Shown in pieces: positions 34,132 through 46,968 of a DNA stretch of 64,000 bases. The notes below the pieces were generated by a model. That model was not told the origin of the DNA. It searched no databases and saw only the letters and a list, made by a program, of their open reading frames with translations. Source of the stretch: Musa acuminata AAA Group. Its lineage: Eukaryota > Streptophyta > Magnoliopsida > Zingiberales > Musaceae. Both the position numbers and the translations under genes were made by a program. Position 1 is the stretch's first letter. The number at the start of each line of letters is the position of its first letter. Location: assembly GCF_036884655.1 (NCBI RefSeq), contig NC_088357.1:12861001-12925000 (forward strand), given 5' to 3'.

Positions 34132-37100
34132 TCATTCAACCTTTGCTACTCCTCCAGGCATACTGGTTTCTGCAACATTCTCCCTCACGAACCTGGAAAT
34201 GTACTACTTCAGATATGCATACCATTAATTGAAAATTTATCATGCACGCAGGTGAATGTGAAAAAGTGCTGCTTAATCTGCGCTATAAATAGCACTCCTC
34301 GATCCATTTTTTTCCCTTGATAGATAAAGTAAAACAAGAGAGGAAATTGTATCATGCAAGGACAAAATACTAGAATAAGAAAAGGGGAACACAACCTTGT
34401 TAGTTTCTCTTTAGATGATTGCAAAACATAAATTGCCAGAATAAAGGAGACAGCTAGACCTGCAGTCACATATCCACAAACATGACCAAGTCAGAACTAT
34501 AATTTAATGTTCTTTTTAAACATTGCGGCATTTACAGTACTTCTAAATCTAATTTCGGAGTAATATTTGATAGCCCAGTTACAATTTATGCTTATTTCTA
34601 CTTTAAAATGTAAATTTAACATATCATACACACATGATTTTTTTAAGAGGGTACACCTGGGTTTCATAACAAGGTTACTCCTTTGTGATCCAGGTGATCA
34701 TGTTTGATTCGCAAAAAAGAGTATGCTGGCAAAGGTAAGGCTGAGTAGATTAACATTCTCCAAATCTCACATTGGTATGAGCCTTGTGTACTGGACTATC
34801 CTTTTTATTTACATATGGTTTGTTGTGAATATAATAAGCTACTTAACTGTTTGAGGAACTTAGTTTCTATAGCACGGTAAAAGGTGAAACATTTAAACTT
34901 ATAAGAGTATGAACAAGATATCTGGAATACATTAAAGCATTCAGGGGAAAAAATAAAAGTAATGTAGTTTACTACTTTATCAGGGGACAAAATAATACTT
35001 GTAAGATGAAGGGACAAAGACAAAGGATAGCCATAAGACATAGTGCTCATGAAATGAAATAGCAGAGGAAGAAAGACAAAATAAGAAAGCACAATTTGGT
35101 TCACTAGTCAATTTCATGAGTTGACAATTACAATTTCTATTTAAAGAACAAAACTATAGCTTTCAGTTGTATATCTTATATATATTTGACATGAAAAACA
35201 ACAGAAAGTTTACAAATATCCAGATATTATACCTTAAACTTTACTATTGAAAAGGAGAATTGCCACAAAACAGTTGGGCTATACACCACCTTATGAGGAG
35301 CTAGGTGCAAGTGGGACAATAACCCAAATGGCATTCCTTTGATTTTAATTTCAAGGAAACCACAAATGACCAATTATACATAATAAATTTCCAATAGGCT
35401 TGTATGTTACAATAGGATTACTCTAGAATTATTTATTGACAAATTTGTCCTTGATTTGCTAGCTATTTGGGGGAGTTGAGTCCTTTTTGAATCTATCTGA
35501 TACCTAAGAGTCCTAATGTGGTTATAATTGAGGTTGGCTAATTCTTTTATCTATTAAGCATCATATTTTGAGAGTTTGAAAGACCTCTTTTGATAAAATT
35601 TTGTGTAGTGGCAGGATTAGTTTATCTCTGACAGCTCTTATTGAAGGTTTCGAGACCATACCTGGTGACTTAATATTTGGTTTATGATTTAATACTAGTG
35701 ATAACTTATTTAAATAATTGAGGTCAAGTGTCTTTACGAACAAGACAAACTAACAAAAACTAATCATAAAGTAAATTTTAAAAAAATAGGGCACGTCTAG
35801 GAATTAAACAAATAAGGCACTTCCTAATAAACAAATAGGCAGTGTATTTAGCTAACACATAATGTCTTGAGAATTTATTCTTGTTTTTAATAATTTTTTG
35901 AGTACTTCAAGATATATTTCTGAGTATAAACATAAAGATTAAAAAAAAAAAATTATACACATCCTTGTTCACCCAACCCAAGCTATATAAAAATGAATAT
36001 ATTGCACAAGTAAGTGAATTTGAAATTTCTATATGAGATATATGTATCCATCATTTGAATATATAACTGTATATGTGTTTATGTAGTGCTCCAAGTGGAG
36101 CATCAAGCAAGCATCCCCAGGCATATTTACAACCCAAATGTTAGCCCAGTAACCTAAGATATGAACCATAATAATGCCAGATAATGATCCTACAACTATG
36201 GTGTAAGCCATGACAATGCTAGATGAAACAATACCTATCAAAGTATTAAATTAACTGTGACAGAAATTAGTAGCTCCACTCATTTACCAGGAAACAAATC
36301 AATGATAAATTTTACCTGATCCAAACAATACATAGAAACCCCCTGCAACATCTATCTCTGACTGCTCCTCCCTGTCATGAAATTTATCGTTCAATTTCGA
36401 CAGAGATCCAGAAAAAGGTTCAAGGTACAAGACATTGGGAGTGTATTTACAGAAGATATAAGAGCACCCAGAAAGGTAATAGACAAATTGTTACAGAGAA
36501 TAATGACTTCAATTTGATACCCTAATGAATTTGAAAACCTATGCATTAATTGGGACAATTTGTTACAGAGAAACTGTAACTTGTAATGAATTTGAAAACC
36601 TACCCTTAGTTGAAGAAAAGAACAAGCACTCTAATGATATATTTGAAGGAGCGAAAAAAATTAAAGAGCCAAAAGGAAAAGTAAAACTATGGTTGAAAAC
36701 CATTATAATGAAAATCTAGTTGACGCCCTTTCATCCTGCTTCCCGTTATGAACCACAGTTATATTAACAGTGCAGGCTGCAGGCACACAGCTGATAACAA
36801 GTGCAGGATGATAACATCACTTAAAGATAAGCGATCCTGTGGATTACTTCTAAATCAAAGCATATTAACCAATACTAGTAAGTAAATAAATCTCTTAGGT
36901 GGCTTCCCAGAAGGTAGAGGCTTCTATAAAACTACGGTCCTACCTTTATTTGTAATATAGATCCTATCTTTCATTGTAAGTAAAAGGCTTGGCAAGTAAT
37001 TTTACGACGAGTAAATAAGGTTACCATTACATCTTTCAGTTGAAAGGATAACATGGACAGAGAAGGGGAGAATACAATGGCAAGAAATCTAGTCAACATC

Positions 37101-40100
37101 GTTTGCTTTTGTGGCTATAGATCTACCAACTATGAAGTATAGGCACACATATCTAGATCAAGAAAAGTTTTACCCAAGATAAATATAGAACAAAATAAAC
37201 AGTGGCACTGTTATTCAACAAGTAAAAAAACAAAGATGAAATTTACTGGAAGCCTTTCACAGCAGACGCAAAACCAGCTTATTGATGGATTGAGAAGCAG
37301 CTCAAACTATAAAAGAACTTTGAAAGACATTATTTAGTCAAATTCACCAATTAACTCTAATTGTAACTATCAATTTGTCAGCTACTATATGGCCAGAACA
37401 ATTTGACAAAAACAACCCTCTTCCTGAATTCAAGGCTCTGTCATGAAAAGAAATCAGTATGCTCCATTATCCCCAAGAATGGCTCCATTCAACCACTTAA
37501 TCTTGAGTAGATACGACAATAAAGAAATAATAGAATATGGAAACTGTGGCTCCAACAGGCAGGAGACCAATTTACAGGTGCGGAAATTAAATGCTCTCAT
37601 AAAATTCTCTTTAAATTTAGATTAATACTGGAGAGGAAAATGCAGGGTTGCAGTAAAGCAAAAATTTTATTCTACTATATTTTACTAGCCTTCCACTAAT
37701 TTAACTAGGTAATTAACATTATGAAAACTGTTATATATCATGTTATAAGAGCAAAATGAAAAACTAATGATAAAGGCAAACAAAAAGCTCATTATACATA
37801 CCATGTGTATCTCACAAGCACATACTTTGGCCAATTTTGGGGATCCCAAAAATGCTTGCGTATGTCTGGATGAACCTCAATATCTGTTCAGACAAAAGAA
37901 AAATTCTAACAACTGTTCAAGTCAATACACAAGAATAAATGTTGAGCCAAAAAAGGAAAAGATCATGTGAGAAGCTTGATGTAGAAGAAGGAACAAGAGC
38001 CTTGAGAATGCAGTAACCCAATACTTGGTGGAATTTCCAATTTCTTTTGTTGGCTCAGTCACATAACAGAGAAAGTAGGGTGGGGAAGGGGCAATAAAAC
38101 CTGTTGTGCAAGCTCTACATTTGGTGCATAAAAAGAATTAGATTGACATTTTCATACTAAAGAATAAGTTGCGTTCTTACTTCCATCCATCTCCACAGGT
38201 AATTAATGGAAGAATCGAAAACCTAAATGACATATAAGTTCTAGCACATGATACTTATTTTTATTTGGTGATACAAATAAGCAATGGTTAAACTTATAGA
38301 TTTCTCATAAGATGAGGTAAAAAGCACGTAACTTTTTCGGATGGAGAAGATAGGCACCGGTTCATGTATTTCATTAAAACATCCAAGAAGAAACCACATT
38401 TAATAGGCACATATGATTTCAACCAAAAACTCTGCAGATCTGAAGAATTTTAAGTGCCTCCAGTCTAGTGGATCAGATACTCTCCCAAAACTAAAATTTT
38501 TCATACTATATAAGGCTCTTTTCACCCAAAAAACACTAGTGATCCTTATAGAACTTTTATACTAAAAACTACAAATCCCCTCCCCTTGCATGAACAGATT
38601 TGTAAAAGCAACATTAGATTGCTAATAATGCCTTTAAGATTCAAATATCTTCATTTGAGTGAAACCATAAAGAAAAGCAAATTTTTAACAGATTTTGACG
38701 CTATTACATATTCTCTCTGCTTGAACAGTACTCTGAATGCTGTTTGCAAACCCAATTCAGCACAAACAGCCTCCAATCTCTTTGCTTTCTATGTACCTTC
38801 GATTGAATCAGAGATGTATGGACTTTTCCTATTATTGCAATAATCAGAATTGCATGATTATTGCAATTTTTGTGAATAATGAATGAAGATTGAATAAAAA
38901 GGAAAACCGAGTGTCTGAGGCTCTTGTCAGTGTGGGTCTAAGAGGGTCAATGTATGCAGCCTTGCCTCTAATACCTCTAATAATGTTTTTGTGGCTGTAA
39001 TATTTCAGGTTCAAAATGGCAAAAACTGCACTTAATGTGGCTCTACGAATGAATCAAATCCTTTCAGTTCTAAGCATTCACCAGAAAAAACATTTTATCT
39101 TTAAGTCAAATTGAGTAAACAGGCATACTTCAGCCATAATGGTTTCAATCTAATTTATCAGATGTATTTAAAAATTTTAGCAACAATTTAATTGTACCAA
39201 ATCCATAAATAATTCAGCTGAAGAGGAGGTTAACAATACAAAAAATATTAAACATGCAACAAACAGAGGAACTAAAAGAAGGTGATGATGTTTCATACAG
39301 TGATGAGGCATATCTATAACTTTAGCTGTGACACCATGTAAATCATTTCCAGAGTACCTCTGCAGAGAAATAAGATAATTTTTTATTCCTTCTGTTGCAC
39401 ATAATAAACTCAAACTGTGATGTTTATCATTTTTATTACAATACATCTGGAACAACAAATGAACTGAGTAGCAAAAAATAAGAAATATTTAACTGAAACA
39501 GCCACAACAGGAAAAGGATAATGTTGCATGTAATCTTTTTCTTACCAAATGGAAATCAATTAGTGGGACTTCAGAGCTTTTCCTGTTTATAACGTAAAGC
39601 CATGGAACATAGAACTTTTCATGGCCAACTTGAAAAGATCTGCAAATAGATTATCCAAATCGATCAAGTGAGGAAAAAAAATGGAAAAAGAATAGCATAA
39701 AATGGAAGTGACAACATCTAACATTTTCAGAAAAATTAAATAAACTACTTGAGGCTAAAGGAGAGGAAAAAAAAGCTAGAACAAAATGAAGACAACCTAT
39801 TCTTGTTATCATCAATGTAATGGTTTCATCCTCTTTGTATGCAATTGTAGAATTAACACAATGAAAGCAACACTCATAACTCATCATTGATTAATGCCAT
39901 GTCATAAAAAAGGTGCTAAAAGGTCATCCAAATTATAGTTTGTCAGGGCATTTCCTGAAGAGGAGAGGCAAAGCTCCTTTTGCTTTATTTTCATTCTTTC
40001 CTTTCTCATCTCGCATATTCTTCTTTTCCTCTTTCACTCATTCTTTCCCCATTCTTCTCTATGTTTTCTTATCCTCAGATACTTCCATATATGACAACAA

Positions 40101-40110
40101 CTCTAGCCAA

Positions 40111-40144
<34 letters not shown>

Positions 40145-42646
40145 GACACTCAAAAGTATTCTACCAGTCACAGTGACAGTTCAGCAAACTAGGTTTTGAG
40201 TTGTCCAAGTCAAAAAAGAATATAAAAAGATGGCAGATTATGCCATCATCTCTGATAAAAGTCAAGTAGTGATCGGTCCAGTAACATTCTCACAAAAAAA
40301 AAAGTTAGGTTAGATCATGATCTTTTGGGTTAATGAGCATGAGGTAGGTTTTGATCCATTTCCATGGTATAAATTAGGCAACTCAAACACATGCTCTAAT
40401 CTTGCAGTTCCTTAAAGTTGTAAGACGATCTTATTTGTGTGATGGTTTCTCATGTAGCTTCTTTCGCTTCTTTCAGTTCACAAGTAGAAAGCCTGGGATA
40501 GTCCAAATATTATAGCCTCACAGCTTTCTTTTATAGTTGACAGAACTTGCTCTAACTGAAATTTAGAAAGCAGAAAGTGAAAAGAGTTGTAACGCAGACT
40601 ATAGAAATCCTATCTTCAATTATGTTGGATTTGATGTTCCATCTACAATATAATAGTTTTTCCACGAGGTTGATCATTCTCATAATGAAAACCTTAATTT
40701 TCATCTTAAATAACCATGTTCCAAAGTCTTCCGAATTGCAACTGAGATTATAGAAAATCTTCCTTCCATGATAAGTTGATCATAAATGAAACCTTACTTT
40801 CATCTTAAATAGCTATGTTCCGAGTCTTCCGACCTCTTTCAAAATGACATTGCAGCGGATACATGAATGGCATGTAAAACAGCATCAATTACATTATATG
40901 CCACATGGTATCCGGGAACTTGCTGATTTGAAATGGTGACAGACCACACACCCTGAATACCAAGGAAGTAAGGTGTCAGCATATGACATTCTACAATATG
41001 TATCAGCGCATTTCTCCTTAGACTTACAGTACACAATTCATCTTAGATACTTGATGGACCAAATAGTGACAATTTTATATTTTCAACTACCATCTTAGTT
41101 GCTCATTTTAAAAGTAACTAGGGGTAGAGACTTGTGAGTTGCCATGCTTCTTTTAGATTAGACCACAGTTTCATAAAAGAGGCCCAAGTTTCCAGCCATT
41201 TATTTCAGCACATGATTTATCAGTTAGGGGCCTTAAAAAAGACCAGAGATGAAGAAGATAACTATACAAGCAAACATTAAGTCAAGACTAGACATTCTTG
41301 CATGTCTTCTTGCATGCAGTTGTTCACTTGTGTCAACTCAGTTTCTGTTGTTACACTTCAACACACCCTTACTGTGTAATAATGTCTTCACATTACATTG
41401 TTAAATGATCCTACAAGTACCCCTCATCTCTATGATAATGAAGTTCAGAAGCTTCTGTCGTCAAAACCTAAATTATAGCCAATTCACTATTAGCTGGTTC
41501 TTCTTCCGACTAACAGCAGGCAAAGAGAAATGCACTAGTGAAAAATCATGACACAAAGACTGTCTATTGGTGGAACATATGACATCTCCTTGTTTTGTTT
41601 CAAACCCACTATTCTAAAGAAATCTCATTCTTGTTCAAACACAATGCTTCATTGCACAAGAGGGAGCCAATACCTTTTCGACACTGTCATTACATGTCGT
41701 GCAAGCCAAAAGGCCTGCCCATTTGTTCGCACCACTTGGACAGTTTCGGCACTCTTTGGAAAGCCTTGATGATGCGCAGCAAGGCAATCCTTGACCCAGA
41801 CTCTTTTTTGGACCAAAAAGTAATACGATCTCAGTTTCAAATACTTCTGTTGGCTAACCTGATGTTCAGATTCAAGATACATTGACAACAATGCATTCCA
41901 TGTGCCCCAAAAGACCTATAACGATCTTGTAAAAAGTAATTAAAATTTCTATTCCGAGGTCAAGATGCAAGGGATGCATCTCATGCTGTAACGCCCTCTC
42001 TCTCTCCATTCCTTTGCCTGACCGTTGGTCAAGGTACTACCATTCCCACCCACAGGTTGATTCTCAAATCAATTCATTGTCTTTATCAAAATTATATCTT
42101 CCTAAGCATCCAATTGACCTGAATATCCTACAAGCCTAAAACATCATCACAGACAGAAGCATAATTACGAAAGGGAAGGATCAGAAACCAACTGACATCT
42201 TATACGGATCAGCACCCGTGAAACCAGTAGGCTTCGAAATCGGAATCAACACCTGCAAGATCAAAAAGTAAAATCGGAAACCTACTACAGATAAAAAAAA
42301 ACCCCAAGGAAAAGAGTCATAGCAAAATTGACGACTATACCTCCCGATTAACAGCAAAAATGGGGCAGTGGCGGCCGATAACATCGTGCCAGCTGGTTCT
42401 CGACTGGAAATTTCTCACACAAAGCAAGAGTAATCAAATCCAACTCTACCACAAAGAACACTAAAGCTAGGGTTTTCGGGTGTCGACAGCACTCACCGCA
42501 TGGTACTGCCCCGCCTTGCTCATGGGGACGATGTCCCCCGGCCTGTAAGCGAGCGAGATCGAGGGAAGGAAGCAGATCCAAAAGGAGATGAAGGAGACCC
42601 GAAGACCGAACCCATGGGAGGAAGAGGCGATCCGATCTCGGGCCAT
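34132..42646 (-). CDS. Unrecognised type I membrane protein (ten exons)
   Basis: The exons (minus strand) are 42646-42497, 42403-42341, 42252-42193, 40952-40849, 39639-39546, 39359-39299, 37883-37802, 36371-36316, 34459-34396 and 34192-34132. All have GT-AG ends and consistent phases, giving 264 residues. Residues 1-34 look like a signal peptide (VSFISFWICFLPSISLA). The lumenal or extracellular part contains RPGDIVPMSKAGQYH, GRHCPIFAVNREVLIP, TGFTGADPYKMS, DLHGVTAKVIDMPHHY, HFWDPQNWPKYVLVRYTW and EEQSEIDVAGGFYVLFGSG. One membrane helix (about 212-236) and a charged tail of about 25 residues (KEKLTRFVREN) follow. Exon 4 (GVWSVTISNQQVPGYH) is least certain, placed because its phases fit. The many-exon structure and motif-like blocks suggest a conserved plant family, but I cannot name a function. 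Confidence 0.78.
40114..40142. repeat. (AG)n microsatellite in intron
   Basis: Uninterrupted AG run in the 1.2-kb fourth intron of the membrane-protein gene. Confidence 0.85.
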
Positions 42647-42746
42647 GGCCTGTAACCGAAACCCTCGACCTTTTCTTTAGGTTGCGATATAAAACCTTTC
42701 CTCCCTCTTTTTATTCATTAAAAACGTATTTATTTATTTATTTATT

Positions 42747-42792
<46 letters not shown>

Positions 42793-45562
42793 AAGACAAG
42801 ATTCATGGCTAACATCTTTATTTTATATTATTTTTTAAAATATTTTTTAATTTTCTTCATATAATTTTTCTTGATATAGTCTTCCACATTGGAGGGATTA
42901 TCAAAATTTGATCACATCTTAATGCTTGATTGCTTTTGTCATGAAATAAATCTTTTATCGGATTGATATTTATTATTATTTTTTTAAATAATTTACCATA
43001 TTCGACTCAGATAAAGACTTGTCGATACGTTTGATTAGCTCCATTATAATTTTGTGAATCCTTCGTTTCCGATCTTCATAACAATATCAGAGTTTTTAAT
43101 TAATATTTGTGTAATGTTCTTCCCTCTTATTAGCTTATATCATATACTCGGATACAATTATCATGCGTAAGACTAATAAATCTGATCTGGGTTGCATATC
43201 AAACAATATGTTAAGAGTTTAATGTGAATTGATTCCTATATCATTCTTAGTTTGTCCATCTGATTTCCTATCTTTTGCTATTCAAAGAAAGCCAATGTAG
43301 TTTAATCGATAAAGATTTTAATAGAAAGATATCACTTATCGTTTTTACCCTAAAAAAGAAAAAAAAAAAAAAATACTGATGGAATGAATACCCAATAGAT
43401 TCAAAAATTATCACAGGATCGATCCTATTAGAGATTATCTGAATCCAATTTAATTTAAATGGATCATACAAAACCATTCGTCTACTTCCATATTGGATAT
43501 CACTATTGTCTGTCATTTTGGTTGTAGATTCAAGTTACTTGATAGATCCTTTGTGATGACATGGAAGATGCTTCTTGACATGTATGTACAAGAAATGTGA
43601 TGTGATGGCCTACCTTTCAATTCGTTCTCGACAGTGGTGTGATCGTATGATCTCTATAGAACTGCTGCAATTCTTTTATTACATGAAGCAATGCAGCTTG
43701 TTTCAGGTCAACTTGAGATGGCAGACAAACTCTTTTGTTAGCTTGTAGGTTTTGGGAAACTCAACTCTCAAGCAATCAAATATGCCAAAATTGAGATGAT
43801 TTACAAGTTGTGACGTTTGAATAAAGAATTCGCTAGTCAATGAATCCATTTCAGCCAAAAAAATCATCTGCTTAGAGTGTGATGTTCATCAAGTTTGTAT
43901 CTTCAAAGAGCAAATGCAGTGATCTTTATCTCCATAGCACTTTTAAGTATCTCTCTCTTATAGTCAAACAATTAATAAGGTTATATTTAGCCTGACATGG
44001 ATCAAAGAATTAAAGAGTCATCAAGGCCTAATAAAAATCTAAAGATGACACATTCTCCCCAAAGGACAAAACTATATCGGGCCCATCCGATAATTTCACA
44101 CATTGGTTGAAGATTTGGAGAGCCAAAATCTAATAAAAAGTCAAAGGTGACTCTTCTTCGCCCATAGTAGCCTTTTGGAGCTTATGGAATGACCAATGTT
44201 ATATCTATATATTTTATTCTGATAATATATATATATTTTTTTCTATACAGAATTTGGCTTTCATTTGAAACAACAATACCATTTTTGAGAACCATATAAA
44301 ATTCTACCAAACAACTCCAATCCACAGCTTTCAGATGCTCATTTCTTGGAACAAAAAAATTGCAGAGCAGAAACAATTCTGAGATTTTTTGCTCCAAGTT
44401 TTACCAATACACATCAAATGTACTTCATCACATATCATTTCTAAGCTTCCTAGCAAATGATACATGACATAATATTGATACATCTGTTTTGGAAATTGTG
44501 CTGAAAAGATAATCGTGAAATTATCAAAAAGAAACAGGTGGAGAAGTAAAGTCTACGACTTCCTCATGACTCCAATGCATCAAATTGATTGTGGGGATAG
44601 TAAAGTGACAACATCATGAAATTGGCATGGTTGCATCACACTTATTTTTCACTAGAAAGTTAGCAATGCCATCGAGAAACTTGATGTTGGTCATCAAATT
44701 ATGTTAAGAGTCATAATGAAGCTATACCAATAATTTCAACTTTTGGATTTCATTTGATCCATTGAATTTAATCCTCTAGATTCTTCTTCTTAGTTGCTGA
44801 TGAGATTAATTGTATGCTAATGATCCATCCCTTTCTTCCCTCGATGCACTAGTGATAGGAAAGAAGAAAGATAGATAGATTTGTCATTTCATTTTCATGT
44901 TACATCGAACAACTATGCCTAAATCTCTACATCTTTGGCAGTTCTCAACCGTAGGATTGGAAAGAATGTGGCCAATGAAAGGGACTTTGGATTTACTGGA
45001 TGTGGTAAAAGAACAGGATCATCTCCACCTCCAATAAACACATAAGTTAATTTAATGATGGTATTACCTCATTCTATCATGGAAGAATCATTAGTATAAG
45101 GCTGCATATTTCAGCTACTATCAGTAGATTTGAGTGCAAGATGAGATGATATAGCTTCATGAGAGCCACATGCATGGTCTCACAACAGAATCAATCATCT
45201 CCTTCATCTCATTGATTCCACCCAACACCAAACCTAATCCTCAGGAGGACTCCCAGTCAATCAATCACTTGTAATCAAGCTCAAACATGCAGCGTCAGTA
45301 AACATCAAAGAGCTGTGGTAGAATTCTCACCAGGGAGGCAACATGATACCTTTCACAATAAGTTCTGCAAAGCCTATAATTATAGCGTGACGCTTCTCAC
45401 TTTATAGTTTAATGCGGCGTCCAAAGCAGCTCAGATCACCACATCCTTCTTTAGCGTGACCCACCAATTCCTGCCTTCTTTTGGTGTCAGGAGGTACTGG
45501 TTTCTGCTCACCTCACCACATCCTTCTCTCTCTTCTCTTTGTCTTCCTCAGCACGGGCAAAG
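42647..45562. other. Divergent intergenic region
   Basis: This lies between the starts of the membrane-protein gene (minus) and the DUF688-like gene (plus), so it holds both promoters. A (TATT)n followed by (TTA)n microsatellite occupies 42727-42789, only 80 bases upstream of the membrane-protein start. No gene seen; short open frames lack motifs. Confidence 0.55.
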
Positions 45563-46126
45563 ATGCTCTCCAGCAGCTCAGATCTCCCCAAGAGCTCCCT
45601 GCAGATAAAGGAGGATGACAAGTTCTATGGCAGGTTGCTCTCCAAGGAGAGCTCAGCGGCCAACCGTTCCTTGAGAGCCTACTACGGAGTGGCCACTGTG
45701 GCTGTGCCTTTCGTGTGGGAGTCTCAGCCCGGGACACCCAAGCACAGCAGCTCCGCCGCTGCCATGCCTCCCCTCACACCTCCCCCCTCCTACTTGTACA
45801 GCCCCAGGAGCACGAGCTCCACCAAGAACCCCAAATCCGGCGGCTTCATCCGCACCATGCTCCCCATGCTCAGCCTGAGGAAGGCCAAGGCGCCCATGGC
45901 GTCATCATCATCCTCTTCCTCGTCCGTCTCCTTGTCCTCCTCGTCGGTGTCGTCGTCCCCTTCGTCGTCCGCGTCTGGGCGGTCCAGACACAGCAGAAGG
46001 CCATCGAGCCCGCAGTCGTCGTACTTGTGGTCGAGGGCCGATGACGAGGCGTCCGACGACGGGTCCCCGACGACGATCTTGTGCTTCGGTACGCGACACA
46101 GGGTTGCCGGCCGGCCATGCCCATGA
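45563..46126 (+). CDS. DUF688-like plant protein (single exon)
   Basis: 187 residues without intron. The start is the ATG at 45563; the frame opens upstream only at a non-ATG codon. Residues 48-60 read VPFVWESQPGTPK, the signature seen at the amino end of plant DUF688-type proteins of unknown function. A Pro-rich stretch (MPPLTPPPSYLYS) follows, then GGFIRTMLPMLSLRKAKAP, a serine-rich low-complexity run (about 114-145) and a basic/serine segment. No signal peptide or membrane helix is apparent. Polymorphic serine repeats may make its length variable. Function unknown; family assignment rests on the signature alone. Confidence 0.72.
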   Translation: MLSSSSDLPKSSLQIKEDDKFYGRLLSKESSAANRSLRAYYGVATVAVPFVWESQPGTPKHSSSAAAMPPLTPPPSYLYSPRSTSSTKNPKSGGFIRTMLPMLSLRKAKAPMASSSSSSSSVSLSSSSVSSSPSSSASGRSRHSRRPSSPQSSYLWSRADDEASDDGSPTTILCFGTRHRVAGRPCP

Positions 46127-46271
46127 AGAAGGCGCTGCTGCATGTCATGTGTGTGGTAGGGAGGCTCATCATCTTCCAAACAAGAGAGAGACTGATGTGT
46201 GATAGAACAAAGGTGAAATGGTAATTTACTCTTCTGAAAATAAACGTGAGATTAATAGTTTGTATTTGATC

Positions 46272-46311
<40 letters not shown>

Positions 46312-46933
46312 CCAATTTTCCAAGTTTTACAGCGTCTCTTGGAGGAGAAAATACGGGAGAGGATGCGATGCAATGAATTCCAAGTCACGACTTGATGGAG
46401 GAATAATTTCTCTTAGTCAAACAAAAAAAAGGGTCAATATCTTCTTTCAGTCTGTTCTTGCCAAGACTGTGGCGCAATGCATCTAGTAAAAGAAAAAGCT
46501 CATAATGAATTCGAGTGTTCATCACTAGTTTAGCAAATTTGAAGCGAAAACATACCCTGAAAGACCATCTTATACTGTGTTTGTTCCATAAAGAATATCG
46601 AGTGTTGTAATAATGAATTATTATTCCCTTTAAATGTCATACAAATATGGCATGCGATTTAGCGTATTGTTATATCTAAGTTTACTTGATGATAAAAAAT
46701 AGTTATCATATATATCAATTTTGGACGTTAGTTCAATGTAGGAATAGTGAGTATACGTTTGGCAGAGAATTGTATTACCTGATAGACTTTTTTTTTATGG
46801 TACTTTACATAGATAATTAAGAAAATATTTCCTAGTAAAGGAAAGCAATGAATGACATATTTTGAGACATCTGACTGATTAAGATTCGAACGTAGCTTCC
46901 ACATCAGTGCTAAACTGCACAGTGCATGTGTTG

Positions 46934-46968
<35 letters not shown>

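Noticed and set aside
45790..46388. Minus-strand frames over the DUF688-like gene
   Set aside because: Antisense of a serine-rich run; acidic low-complexity products without domain.
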